From assembly GCA_015066295.1 (NCBI GenBank), contig SVOR01000005.1, positions 1 through 62,451 on the forward strand: 62,451 nucleotides of DNA, given 5' to 3'. This DNA comes from Oscillospiraceae bacterium. GTDB lineage: Bacteria; Bacillota; Clostridia; Oscillospirales; Acutalibacteraceae. The notes beneath the pieces are model-generated. The model ran no database searches, was not told where the DNA came from, and worked only from the letters and a program-made list of their open reading frames with translations. Shown here one piece after another: positions 1-8,250 of this stretch (positions within the stretch are counted from its first letter, which is position 1; every line of letters begins with the position of its first letter). Made by a program: the position numbers and the translations under genes.

Positions 1-28
1 AGATAAATTTTTAGTGGAATAAAAGGCG

Positions 29-66
29 AAAAGCCGCGGTAACGCTGACGCGTACCGCGGCTTTTT
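29..66 (+). terminator. Rho-independent terminator of an upstream gene
   Basis: A 13-bp perfect stem (29-41 with 53-65) rich in G and C closes an 11-nt loop and runs into a T-tract. It ends a transcription unit lying to the left of the window and insulates the polysaccharide operon promoter downstream. Confidence 0.8.
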
Positions 67-216
67 AACACATTAGTCTGCAAAAATTTACTTTTTAAGG
101 CATTTCATCCCTAAGCGCAACACCCGTCTGTGGATTTTTTGCTATTTATTGCTAAAAAACCTTAAAAATTTACAAGAACAATGTGGTTTTTCTACAAATT
201 TACAAAATCTGCTTTA

Positions 217-245
217 TTGACACCGCGGGGTTAATGTAGTATAAT
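217..245 (+). promoter_or_regulatory. Consensus housekeeping promoter of the polysaccharide operon
   Basis: TTGACA at 217-222 and TATAAT at 240-245 are separated by exactly 17 bp, a perfect sigma-A match. The remainder of 67-307 is AT-rich leader without a visible gene. A leader of about 55 nt and an AAAGGAG ribosome binding site precede the first gene at 308. No other equally strong promoter is apparent before 28.7 kb, so this may drive the whole operon. Confidence 0.85.
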
Positions 246-307
246 AAGATGATTTATAATGCGCTTATTATATATGTATATACATTTAAGCAAAAAGGAG
301 CATCGGA

Positions 308-1426
308 ATGTCAAAAAGAATTTTACTTTCCACACCCACTATGCACGGGGAGGAATTGGAGTTTGTAAAAGAGGCATTTGATAAAAACTGGATTGCGCCG
401 CTCGGCTTTAATTGCGACAGTTTTGAGGAAGAGATGAGCGAGTATTTGGGCACAGGTTATAAGACTTTGGCACTATGCTCAGGTACGGCTGCATTGCACC
501 TGGCTATGAAGTTGGCGGGCGTTAAACGTGGAGATATCGTTTTATGCTCTGATATGACCTTTGCCGCAACGGTAAATCCCGTTTCCTACGAGGGCGCAAC
601 ACAGGTGTTTATTGATTCTGAAAAGGATACTTGGAATATGGACCCTGAGTGCCTAAGACTTGCATTTGAAAAATATCCGCAGGCCAAGGTGGTTGTTTTA
701 GCTCATCTTTACGGCACTCCTGCTAAAATGGATGAAATTGTTGAGATTTGTAAAGAGCATAATGCCGTAATTATAGAGGATGCCGCTGAGGCGCTTTCGG
801 CTACATATAAGGACAAGCAGTGCGGCACCTTTGGTAAGTATAACGTTATAAGCTTTAACGGCAATAAAATTATTACAACCTCGGGCGGCGGTATGCTTAT
901 AACCGAGGATGCTGAGTCGCGACAAAAGGCATTTTTCTGGTCAACCCAGTCGCGCGAGCCTATGCCGTGGTATGAGCATAAGGAGATAGGTTACAACTAC
1001 CGAATGTCTAACGTCGTTGCAGGCATCGGTCGCGGTCAGCTTTTGCATCTTGACGAGCACCGCGATTTAAAGGAAAAAATCTATAATCGCTATAAAGAAG
1101 CTTTTAAGGATATTCCCGTTACAATGAATCCTTATATGGACGAAATGAAGCCGAACTTCTGGCTTTCCTGCTTTACTATAAACGAGGGTTGCAACGTTGA
1201 CCCAATGGATATTATGAAAAAGCTTGCGGATGAAAATATAGAGGCCCGTCCCATCTGGAAACCGATGCATATGCAGCCTGTGTTTGAAGGATATGACTTT
1301 ATTTACCGCGAGTCAAAACCCGTTAATGAGGATATCTTTAAAAGAGGTCTTTGCTTGCCGAGTGATATTAAGATGACCGAGGATGAGCAAGACCGAGTTA
1401 TCAAAATAATTAAAAGTATGTTTTAG
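308..1426 (+). CDS. PLP-dependent sugar aminotransferase, DegT/DnrJ/EryC1/StrS family (PglE/EpsN-like)
   Basis: This 372-residue cytosolic enzyme is full length for the DegT family. It is expected to transfer an amino group from glutamate to C4 of a nucleotide-linked 4-keto-6-deoxy sugar. The PLP-binding aspartate sits in IIEDAAEALSA (about residue 158) and the Schiff-base lysine in SFNGNKIITTSGGG (Lys187). Position directly before a PglC-like transferase, as in bacillosamine-type pathways, suggests UDP-4-amino-sugar synthesis for the initiating sugar. The matching retaining UDP-GlcNAc 4,6-dehydratase and a PglD-type acetyltransferase are not in this window. Start chosen at the ATG after AAAGGAG. 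Family is certain; substrate is inference. Confidence 0.9.
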   Translation: MSKRILLSTPTMHGEELEFVKEAFDKNWIAPLGFNCDSFEEEMSEYLGTGYKTLALCSGTAALHLAMKLAGVKRGDIVLCSDMTFAATVNPVSYEGATQVFIDSEKDTWNMDPECLRLAFEKYPQAKVVVLAHLYGTPAKMDEIVEICKEHNAVIIEDAAEALSATYKDKQCGTFGKYNVISFNGNKIITTSGGGMLITEDAESRQKAFFWSTQSREPMPWYEHKEIGYNYRMSNVVAGIGRGQLLHLDEHRDLKEKIYNRYKEAFKDIPVTMNPYMDEMKPNFWLSCFTINEGCNVDPMDIMKKLADENIEARPIWKPMHMQPVFEGYDFIYRESKPVNEDIFKRGLCLPSDIKMTEDEQDRVIKIIKSMF

Positions 1427-1438
1427 TAGGAGAAACCA

Positions 1439-2119
1439 ATGTACCAAAAATACATAAAAAGGTTTTTAGATTTTTCTTTGTCGCTATTCGCATTATTAGT
1501 TTTGTCACCATTTTTGATTTTGTTTATCATACTGGGTGCAATTATAATGAAGGGCAATCCCTTCTTTACACAGGATAGACCGGGAAAAGATGAAAAGATA
1601 TTTAAGCTTATAAAATTTCGTACAATGACCTGCGAAACCGATGAAAACGGTGAGCTTTTACCCGATGATATGCGCCTTACAAAATACGGCAAGTTCATTC
1701 GTTCAACGAGTATTGATGAGTTGCCCGAACTTATAAACATTTTAAAGGGCGATATGTCGATTATAGGTCCCCGCCCACAGCTTGTGCGGGATATGGTATT
1801 TATGACAAACGAACAAAGAAGACGCCATACCGTTCGCCCGGGACTTTCGGGTCTTGCGCAGGTAAACGGCAGAAACGCAATAAAGTGGGAAGACAAATTA
1901 AATTTTGATTTAGAGTACATAAAAAACATTACCTTTATAGGTGATGTAAAGCTAATTCTACAGACGGTTATAAAGGTGTTTAAAAGAGCGGATATCTCTG
2001 AAGAGGGAATGGAAACCGCTTTAGACTTTGGAGATTACCTGCTTAAAAGCAGAAGAATAGAAGAAGCAGAATATAAAACCAAGTTACAAGAGGCAAAAGA
2101 ACTAATTTCGCAGCGTTAG
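1439..2119 (+). CDS. Initiating phosphoglycosyl transferase (monotopic, PglC-like bacterial sugar transferase)
   Basis: The 226-residue protein has one N-terminal hydrophobic membrane-associated segment (about residues 12-38) followed by the bacterial sugar transferase domain. Hallmarks are the KFRTM segment, a DE catalytic pair in SIDELPELINILKGDMS, GPRP, and RPGLSGLAQVNGRNA. It should transfer a sugar phosphate from a UDP-sugar to undecaprenyl phosphate at the cytoplasmic face, starting each repeat unit. The short form without extra N-terminal membrane helices and with ISEEGMET near the C-terminus resembles Campylobacter PglC, which fits the aminotransferase 12 bp upstream. The specific donor is not proven. 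Confidence 0.9.
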   Translation: MYQKYIKRFLDFSLSLFALLVLSPFLILFIILGAIIMKGNPFFTQDRPGKDEKIFKLIKFRTMTCETDENGELLPDDMRLTKYGKFIRSTSIDELPELINILKGDMSIIGPRPQLVRDMVFMTNEQRRRHTVRPGLSGLAQVNGRNAIKWEDKLNFDLEYIKNITFIGDVKLILQTVIKVFKRADISEEGMETALDFGDYLLKSRRIEEAEYKTKLQEAKELISQR

Positions 2120-2128
2120 AGGTGCAAA

Positions 2129-3283
2129 ATGAAAAAGGTGCTTATTGTTGCAAGCGTTGTTTCGTTTATAGAGTGGTTTAATAAGGAAAACGTTGTTTTT
2201 CTAAAGGACGAAATGAATTGCGATGTGCATATAGCTTGCAATTTTGATTATATGAATGACACTGATATAGATAGGACGCAGGCATATATAAGTGAGCTTA
2301 AGGCAAAAGGAATCGTTTTGCATAATATAGAGTTTGCAAGAAGTCCGCTTAGTTCCAAAAACATCAAGGCATATAAGGAACTAAGGAGCATAATAAACAA
2401 TAATTCGTTCGATTTAATTCACTGTCACACACCTACCGCCTCGATGTTGACGAGAATAGCAGCACGAAAGGCGCGAAAAAAAGGCAGCACGGTAATGTAT
2501 TCCTGCCACGGGTTTCACTTTCATAATGCAGCGCCCAAAAAGAATTGGTTAATATATTACCCAATAGAAAAGTTTTTGTCGCGGTTTTGCGATTTTATCG
2601 TAACTATAAACAAAGAGGATTTTAACAGAGCAAAAACGTTTCATTGCAAAAACGTACGCTATATTCCAAGCGTTGGTGTAGACATTAAGGCAATTCAAAA
2701 GCTTAAAATAGATAAAGTGGCAAAAAAGGAAAGTATCGGCATTCCTGCCGATAAAACCCTTATTATTTCAGCGGGCGAGCTTATACCAAGAAAGAATCAC
2801 GAAGTAATTATACGCGCCCTCGGAAAAATTAAGCGCGAAGATATATATTATGCGATTGCAGGCAAGGGTCCGCTAAAAGACGAGTTGATAGCATTAGCCA
2901 AAGAATTGGGCGTATCCGAGCGGGTTATGTTCTTAGGTTTTAGAACCGATGTTTTTGAGCTTTATCACGCGGCAGACATAAGTGCGTTCCCCTCAAAAAT
3001 AGAGGGATTAGGACTTGCCGGAGTTGAGGCGATGGCGGCGGGTGTGCCGCTGGTGTCCTCTAATGTGCACGGTATATTAGATTATGTTATTGATGGACAA
3101 ACAGGCTATGCGGTTGACCCCGATGACGTTGACGGATTTGCCGAGGCCATACAAAAGCTTGCAGATAACAGCGAGCTTCGCGAGCAGATGAAACAAAAAT
3201 GTTTTGATGCCGTCGCCCCGTTTGAACTTTCAAACGCACTAAACGTTATGTGGGAAATATATAAAGAGGTATTGGTGAAATAA
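2129..3283 (+). CDS. Glycosyltransferase family 4 (EpsD-like)
   Basis: A 384-residue GT-B retaining glycosyltransferase. The N-terminal Rossmann half begins MKKVLIVASVVSF and contains the DLIHCHTP acceptor-side loop. The C-terminal half carries SAGELIPRKNHE and the E-x7-E signature in PSKIEGLGLAGVEAMAAG with a complete glutamate pair. The gene starts 9 bp after the phosphoglycosyl transferase, so it probably adds the second sugar of the repeat unit. Donor and acceptor cannot be read from sequence. Confidence 0.88.
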   Translation: MKKVLIVASVVSFIEWFNKENVVFLKDEMNCDVHIACNFDYMNDTDIDRTQAYISELKAKGIVLHNIEFARSPLSSKNIKAYKELRSIINNNSFDLIHCHTPTASMLTRIAARKARKKGSTVMYSCHGFHFHNAAPKKNWLIYYPIEKFLSRFCDFIVTINKEDFNRAKTFHCKNVRYIPSVGVDIKAIQKLKIDKVAKKESIGIPADKTLIISAGELIPRKNHEVIIRALGKIKREDIYYAIAGKGPLKDELIALAKELGVSERVMFLGFRTDVFELYHAADISAFPSKIEGLGLAGVEAMAAGVPLVSSNVHGILDYVIDGQTGYAVDPDDVDGFAEAIQKLADNSELREQMKQKCFDAVAPFELSNALNVMWEIYKEVLVK

Positions 3284-3284
3284 A

Positions 3285-4481
3285 ATGGAGACGGAAAAGA
3301 AAAAGGTTGGTCTTGCAATTGTAACATACGGAACAAATTACGGAACGTATTTACAGGCTTTTGCAACACAATATGCCGTTAGAAAAGCGGGCTACGAAAC
3401 AGAAGTAATAAATATAGATAGTGTAAAGACAGAGGTTTCAAACGCGCGCAAAAAGTATTTTTTAAAACAAATTTTCAACCTGCCGGAAATAAAAAGCTAT
3501 AAGAATGTTTTAATTGGTATTGTTTGTGAAAAAACAAATAAAAAATATAGAGAATATATTTCAAAAAGAAAGAGTAAGTTTGCAGAATTCAGGGAGAAAA
3601 ATTTTGATTTTTCTGAAATAAAGAATTCGTGGAACGGACTTGCCGAGCTGTGCCGAAGCTATAATTATGTTTTAGTAGGTAGCGACCAATTGTGGAGACC
3701 TGCAAACATAGCGGGCAACTTTTATACTTTAAATTTTGTTCCTGACGATATAACGAAAATTGCATATGCAACAAGCTTCGGCTTAGGGCAAATACGTGAA
3801 AATCAAAAACAAATCACAGGGGATTTTCTGTCGCGAATTGAACATTTAAGCGTGCGTGAAGAAAGTGGCGCAAAAATAGTTAACGAATTAGTAAATCGCA
3901 ACATACCGGTTGTTTGCGACCCAACGTTATTGCTTACAAAAGAGGCTTGGTCCGATTTTTTATCCGACGAGCCGATTGTTAAAGAAAAATATATTTTAAG
4001 TTATTTATTAGGTGATAATAAACAGCACCGAGAATTTGTAAAAAGACTATCAGAGCATACCGGTTGTAAAGTGGTTGCAGTTAAACATATTGCGGGCTAT
4101 ATAGCAATGGATAAAGAACTTGGAGATATAGTTCCAACCGATGTGGGCCCGTTTGAATTTCTTAACCTAATAAAGAATGCGGAGTACGTATGTACCGATT
4201 CGTTCCACGGCTGTGTATTTACAACGATATTTAATAGAAATTTATTTGCGTTCCGCAGATTTTCAAAGGATAGCAAAATGTCTACCAACAGCAGAATCAC
4301 AACGCTGCTTTCAATGTTGGGCATGGAAGACCGACTTGTATATGGCAACGAGGATATGAGTGAATACGTTGCTAAGCACACTGACTATTCTGTGGTCGAA
4401 GAGCGTTTGGAGGCAAAGAGAAAAGAATCGCTTTCTTATTTAAGTGATGCGTTTGCAAATAAAAACACAGATTTAAACTAA
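3285..4481 (+). CDS. Polysaccharide pyruvyl transferase family protein
   Basis: This 398-residue protein begins KKVGLAIVTYGTNYGTYLQA and contains VGSDQLWRPANIAGNFYTL, YATSFGLG, SVREESGAKIV, VCDPTLLL and CTDSFHGCVFTTIFN, the typical landmarks of the pyruvyl transferase superfamily. Members transfer pyruvate from phosphoenolpyruvate to sugar hydroxyls to make acidic ketals, although clostridial members are mostly untested. It starts 1 bp after the preceding gene and is followed by an F420-hydrogenase-beta-like gene, a pairing common in polysaccharide clusters. Reading becomes distinctly more AT-rich from here on. Confidence 0.85.
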   Translation: METEKKKVGLAIVTYGTNYGTYLQAFATQYAVRKAGYETEVINIDSVKTEVSNARKKYFLKQIFNLPEIKSYKNVLIGIVCEKTNKKYREYISKRKSKFAEFREKNFDFSEIKNSWNGLAELCRSYNYVLVGSDQLWRPANIAGNFYTLNFVPDDITKIAYATSFGLGQIRENQKQITGDFLSRIEHLSVREESGAKIVNELVNRNIPVVCDPTLLLTKEAWSDFLSDEPIVKEKYILSYLLGDNKQHREFVKRLSEHTGCKVVAVKHIAGYIAMDKELGDIVPTDVGPFEFLNLIKNAEYVCTDSFHGCVFTTIFNRNLFAFRRFSKDSKMSTNSRITTLLSMLGMEDRLVYGNEDMSEYVAKHTDYSVVEERLEAKRKESLSYLSDAFANKNTDLN

Positions 4482-4496
4482 CAAGGAGTATATTTA

Positions 4497-5720
4497 ATGC
4501 TAAAATTACAAAGCGATTTGTGTTATGGCTGTACGGCTTGCGTTTCTATATGTCCAACAAAATGTATAGAAATGGTAGACAGTGGCGAGGGTTTCTTAAT
4601 TCCCAAACTAAAAAGTGAAGCGCAGTGCATAAATTGTGATTTATGTAATAGGGTTTGTCCCGCAGTTAATATAAAAGAAGAAAAACCGCAACCCCAAAAG
4701 GGATACATTGTTCAAAATACAGACGAAAAAATTAGAAAAGAAAGCACGTCTGGCGGGGCGTTTAGTGCTATTGCTGCAAAAACCATAAAAGATGGCGGAG
4801 TGGTGTATGGAGCAGCGTATGACCAAGATTATAATGTTGTACATGTTTGTATAGAAGACGAAAAAGATTTGTGGAAATTACGAAATAGCAAATATGTACA
4901 AAGCGAATTGCGCGACACCTTTAATACCATAAAAAATCAGCTTGAAAAGGGCATAAAAGTATGCTTCAGCGGAACGCCGTGTCAGGTTGAGGGTCTCAGT
5001 GCATTTTTAAAAAAGGATTATGAGAATCTTATTTCAGTAGACGTTGTTTGTCACGGAATAGGCTCGCCTCTTATTTGGCGCAAGTATTTAGAGTTGCAAA
5101 ACGGAAAACTGCCGGCACATATTTACTTCCGTTGGAAGCATTACGGGTATAAATATTCAACCATGTCGTTTTTAAACGAAGGAAAAGAGACCTATTTTGC
5201 AGGGGTAGAAAGCGATCCTATGCTGAGAGCGTATTTTACTAATAATTGCGACAGAAAAACGTGTTATAATTGTGCCTTTAAAAAGCGATATAGGGTTGCA
5301 GATATTACAATTTGGGATTGCTTCCAACCAAAAATTTTCGATAAGTCTTTCGATGACGATAAGGGCACCACATCGGTACTTATACATTCTAAAAAAGGCT
5401 CCAAAACATTCGATGAGGTTTTGGGAGAAAACACTCTAAAATATTGCGAGGTAGAACCAGACGAGTTGGTTTTCGGGAACAATGAAATGGTAAATTCGGT
5501 TGTATGCGGAAAAGAGCGCGACGGTTTGCTAAGGGACGCTAAAACGATGACAAGTCAAGAGCTTTTTTCAAAATATTTTCCAAACTCCTTCGCTTCAAGA
5601 GTAAAAAAAACCATTAGGATTTTTCTATTAAAATCCGGTATGTATAGGAAGGTTAAGTATGTTCTCTTTTTAATTAGGAGAAAAAAGCAAAGGAATATTA
5701 GCACACAAAAAGGAGAGTAA
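4497..5720 (+). CDS. Coenzyme F420 hydrogenase/dehydrogenase beta-subunit family iron-sulfur protein
   Basis: The 407-residue protein opens with two ferredoxin-type 4Fe-4S motifs, CYGCTACVSICP (near residue 8) and CINCDLCNRVCP (near residue 43). An FrhB-like domain with STSGGAFSA, CFSGTPCQVEGL and VDVVCHGIGSP follows. A third cysteine group (NCDRKTCYNCAFKKR) may bind another cluster. F420 is unlikely in this lineage, so the homologue probably uses a flavin to perform a redox step on a sugar or its pyruvyl substituent. It is tied to the pyruvyl transferase by a 15-bp gap. The function in exopolysaccharide clusters is unestablished. Confidence 0.83.
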   Translation: MLKLQSDLCYGCTACVSICPTKCIEMVDSGEGFLIPKLKSEAQCINCDLCNRVCPAVNIKEEKPQPQKGYIVQNTDEKIRKESTSGGAFSAIAAKTIKDGGVVYGAAYDQDYNVVHVCIEDEKDLWKLRNSKYVQSELRDTFNTIKNQLEKGIKVCFSGTPCQVEGLSAFLKKDYENLISVDVVCHGIGSPLIWRKYLELQNGKLPAHIYFRWKHYGYKYSTMSFLNEGKETYFAGVESDPMLRAYFTNNCDRKTCYNCAFKKRYRVADITIWDCFQPKIFDKSFDDDKGTTSVLIHSKKGSKTFDEVLGENTLKYCEVEPDELVFGNNEMVNSVVCGKERDGLLRDAKTMTSQELFSKYFPNSFASRVKKTIRIFLLKSGMYRKVKYVLFLIRRKKQRNISTQKGE

Positions 5721-5723
5721 ATA

Positions 5724-6701
5724 ATGTACAATCCAAAGGTGTCAATTGTTATTCCGGCATATAACGCCGCGAATTATTTGGCAGAGGCTATAGATTCGGC
5801 ATTAGCGCAAACCTACAAAAACATAGAAATAATTGTTGTTAATGATGGTTCTCCGGATGAAGGGAAAACGGAAAAAGTGGCGTTATCCTACGGGGATAAA
5901 ATCAGATATTTTAGCAAAGAAAATGGCGGTTCTTCGTCTGCATTAAACCGCGGCATTGAAAATATGACGGGGGAATGGTTTTCATGGCTTTCTCATGATG
6001 ACCTGTATTATCCCAACAAGGTGCAGGAAGAAATAGATTATCTTAATTCTTTGAAGCTGGATTTTGATGATGTTGATGAGCTGCAAAAGCACATTGTTTT
6101 TGCCGCAGCCGATATAATAGATGGCAACGGGAAAATAATGCAAAAGGCAAGTCAAAAGCAGCTAAAAAACACGAGTTTGAAAATCAACCGACCTGATAGC
6201 GCTCTTTATCTGATAGCAGAACCCACACAGGATGGATTTCACGGGTGTTCATGTCTTGTACATCGCCAGGCATTTGAAAAATGCGGCAAATTTGATGAAA
6301 ATCTACGCCTGCTAAACGATATGGATTTGTGGTTTAGATTTTATAAAAACGAATATAAAATTCATTTCGTGCCAAAGGCTTTGGTACAAGGCCGCGTACA
6401 TAAAAGTCAGGTTTCACGCAGCATAGGGTTTTCATATCATAATGAAGAGCAAGATATGTTTTGGCCGAGAAGTTTATCGTGGCTAAGGGAAAATTATCCC
6501 CAAAGATACGATTTGTTTTATATTTTTGGAAAGACTGCTTTTTTAAAAACAAGATATATTGAGGGTGAAAAGGCGTTTCAGTTCGCGTTAGAAAAAAAGC
6601 CCGAAAAAAAGGCAGAGTTAAAATTTAAAAAATCTTATTTCATAGCAAAATCAAAGCTTCGTTCGTTTGCTAAAAAAGTATACTTGTTAATTAAAGCATA
6701 A
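5724..6701 (+). CDS. Glycosyltransferase family 2
   Basis: A 325-residue GT-A fold enzyme. VSIVIPAYNAANYLAEAID is the N-terminal nucleotide-binding strand, VVNDGSPD supplies the first acidic loop, and WLSHDDLYYPNK contains the DxD-like metal site near residue 93. GKFDENLRLLNDMDLWFRF near residue 200 matches the family's catalytic-base region. It lacks membrane helices and should act on lipid-linked intermediates at the inner membrane face. It starts 3 bp after the previous stop, with AGGAG immediately upstream. Confidence 0.88.
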   Translation: MYNPKVSIVIPAYNAANYLAEAIDSALAQTYKNIEIIVVNDGSPDEGKTEKVALSYGDKIRYFSKENGGSSSALNRGIENMTGEWFSWLSHDDLYYPNKVQEEIDYLNSLKLDFDDVDELQKHIVFAAADIIDGNGKIMQKASQKQLKNTSLKINRPDSALYLIAEPTQDGFHGCSCLVHRQAFEKCGKFDENLRLLNDMDLWFRFYKNEYKIHFVPKALVQGRVHKSQVSRSIGFSYHNEEQDMFWPRSLSWLRENYPQRYDLFYIFGKTAFLKTRYIEGEKAFQFALEKKPEKKAELKFKKSYFIAKSKLRSFAKKVYLLIKA

Positions 6702-6732
6702 AACAGTAAAAATTAAGGGAGGTAGTATAAAA

Positions 6733-6998
6733 ATGGGTATATATTTTGCATATATGTTATCTCCTATTGTCATATTCTTGATTGTTAAAGCGTTTAGAAT
6801 AAAAGGAACAGAAAATGAAAAAACGAGAAAAGAATATACTTGCTTTTAATGGCGCTGGTGGCAAATGGTTCGCACCGATTAAAGGAAAAAGGAACGGCGA
6901 CGATTGTAAATATTTTGATTGCGGTCTTTTGTTTAGGAGTTGCTATGTATAAGGCATCTTATTCGGTTATTATACCTTATACATTTTTCTGGCAATAA
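6733..6998 (+). pseudogene. Internally deleted, frameshifted remnant of a second EpsG-type polymerase gene
   Basis: The first 33 codons (MGIYFAYMLSPIVIFLIVK) parallel the N-terminus of the intact EpsG-like gene at 8251. After loss of one A in an A-run the frame shifts. The remainder then reads ANGSHRLKEKGTATIVNIL and ends SVIIPYTFFWQ, almost identical to the last 50 codons of that gene. The middle (about 804 bp, corresponding to roughly 8379-9182 of the intact copy) is missing. The junction falls at a short TGGT shared by both edges. Start ATG and a ribosome binding site (GGGAGG) survive, but only a 38-codon peptide would be made. This fills the 308-bp gap between flanking genes. Confidence 0.88.
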
Positions 6999-7009
6999 AG
7001 GAGTGAAAT

Positions 7010-8200
7010 ATGAAAACAGTCCAAATAAATGTTATGTGTGGAGCGGGCAGCACAGGCAAAATTTGTGTTGCTATAAGTGAATTGCTTGATAAACAAAATA
7101 TAGAAAATTATATTTTCTACACCCTAGGCACCTCCCAACATATAAATGGTGTTAAATATGCCGACAAAAAGTACATAAAAATGCAAGCATTGAAATCGCG
7201 TGTGTTTGGAAATTATGGTTTTAACAGCAAAACAATTACCGCAAAGCTAATAAAACAATTAGACGCTATAAAACCCGATATCGTTCATTTACATAATTTA
7301 CACGCACATAATTGTAATTTAGAAATGCTTTTTACATATTTTAAAAAAGAAAAAACCAAGTTGTTCTGGACCTTTCACGATTGTTGGGCTTTTACGGGAT
7401 ATTGTCCACATTTTGATATGATAGGTTGTGACAAATGGCAGACTGAATGTAAAAATTGTCCTCAAAGAAAAGAGTATTCGTGGTTCTTTGACAGAAGCAC
7501 AGCCTTGTTCAATAAAAAGAAAGAGTTGTTTTCAGGTCTGGATTTAACAATTATTACTCCGTCACAATGGTTGGCAGACCTTGTTAAGCAATCTTTTTTA
7601 AAGGATTATCCTGTTAAGGTTATAAACAATGGTATTGATTTAGATGTTTTCAAGCCTACGAATAGTGATTTTAGAAAAAAATATAATTGTGAAGATAAAT
7701 TTATAGTTTTAGGTGTTGCTTTTGGTTGGGGCGAGCGCAAGGGCCTCGACGTATTTATAGAGCTTTCAAAAAAGCTTCCTGACAACTATAAGATAGTTCT
7801 TGTGGGAACCAACGATAGCGTCGACAAGCTACTTCCCGATAATATTATTTCAATTCATAGAACACAAAATCAAAAGGAACTTGCCGAAATTTATACGGCA
7901 GCCGATTTGTTTGTAAATCCGACAAGAGAAGAAACTTATCCCACGGTAAATATGGAGGCGCTTGCTTGTGGTACACCGATTTTGACGTTTAGAACAGGCG
8001 GCAGCCCCGAAATTATTGATGAAACCTGTGGAGCGGTTGTGCCTAAGAACGATATTGAAAAGTTGTATTCGGAACTTTTGCGTATAAGCGAGGAAAGACC
8101 GTTTTCAACAGAAGCTTGCCTTGAAAGGGCAAAAGGGTTTGCTGCGAAGGCAAGCATAGATAGTTGTATTGGATTATATATAGAAAACGATCAAGAATAA
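7010..8200 (+). CDS. Glycosyltransferase family 4
   Basis: The 396-residue enzyme has a GT-B fold: MKTVQINVMCGAGSTGKIC at the N-terminus, DIVHLHNLHAHN in the acceptor half, and the C-terminal donor half with VLGVAFGWGERKGLD. The E-x7-E motif lies in TREETYPTVNMEALACGTP with both glutamates present. A cysteine-rich patch (WAFTGYCPHFDMIGCD and CKNCPQ, residues about 125-160) is typical of this WcaC/WbaZ-like subgroup and could bind a metal. It follows the decayed EpsG copy by 11 bp with a GGAG ribosome binding site. Confidence 0.88.
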   Translation: MKTVQINVMCGAGSTGKICVAISELLDKQNIENYIFYTLGTSQHINGVKYADKKYIKMQALKSRVFGNYGFNSKTITAKLIKQLDAIKPDIVHLHNLHAHNCNLEMLFTYFKKEKTKLFWTFHDCWAFTGYCPHFDMIGCDKWQTECKNCPQRKEYSWFFDRSTALFNKKKELFSGLDLTIITPSQWLADLVKQSFLKDYPVKVINNGIDLDVFKPTNSDFRKKYNCEDKFIVLGVAFGWGERKGLDVFIELSKKLPDNYKIVLVGTNDSVDKLLPDNIISIHRTQNQKELAEIYTAADLFVNPTREETYPTVNMEALACGTPILTFRTGGSPEIIDETCGAVVPKNDIEKLYSELLRISEERPFSTEACLERAKGFAAKASIDSCIGLYIENDQE

Positions 8201-8250
8201 TTTAATTAAGAAAGCATACGGAAAAAGATTGTGAGAAAGGAGAGCGAGAA

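Noticed and set aside
1423-1929. Long minus-strand reading frame opposite the phosphoglycosyl transferase
   Set aside because: It lies wholly antisense to a clear conserved gene, shows no family features and has no ribosome site. The same applies to other long antisense frames, for example 37068-37574 and 8439-8942.
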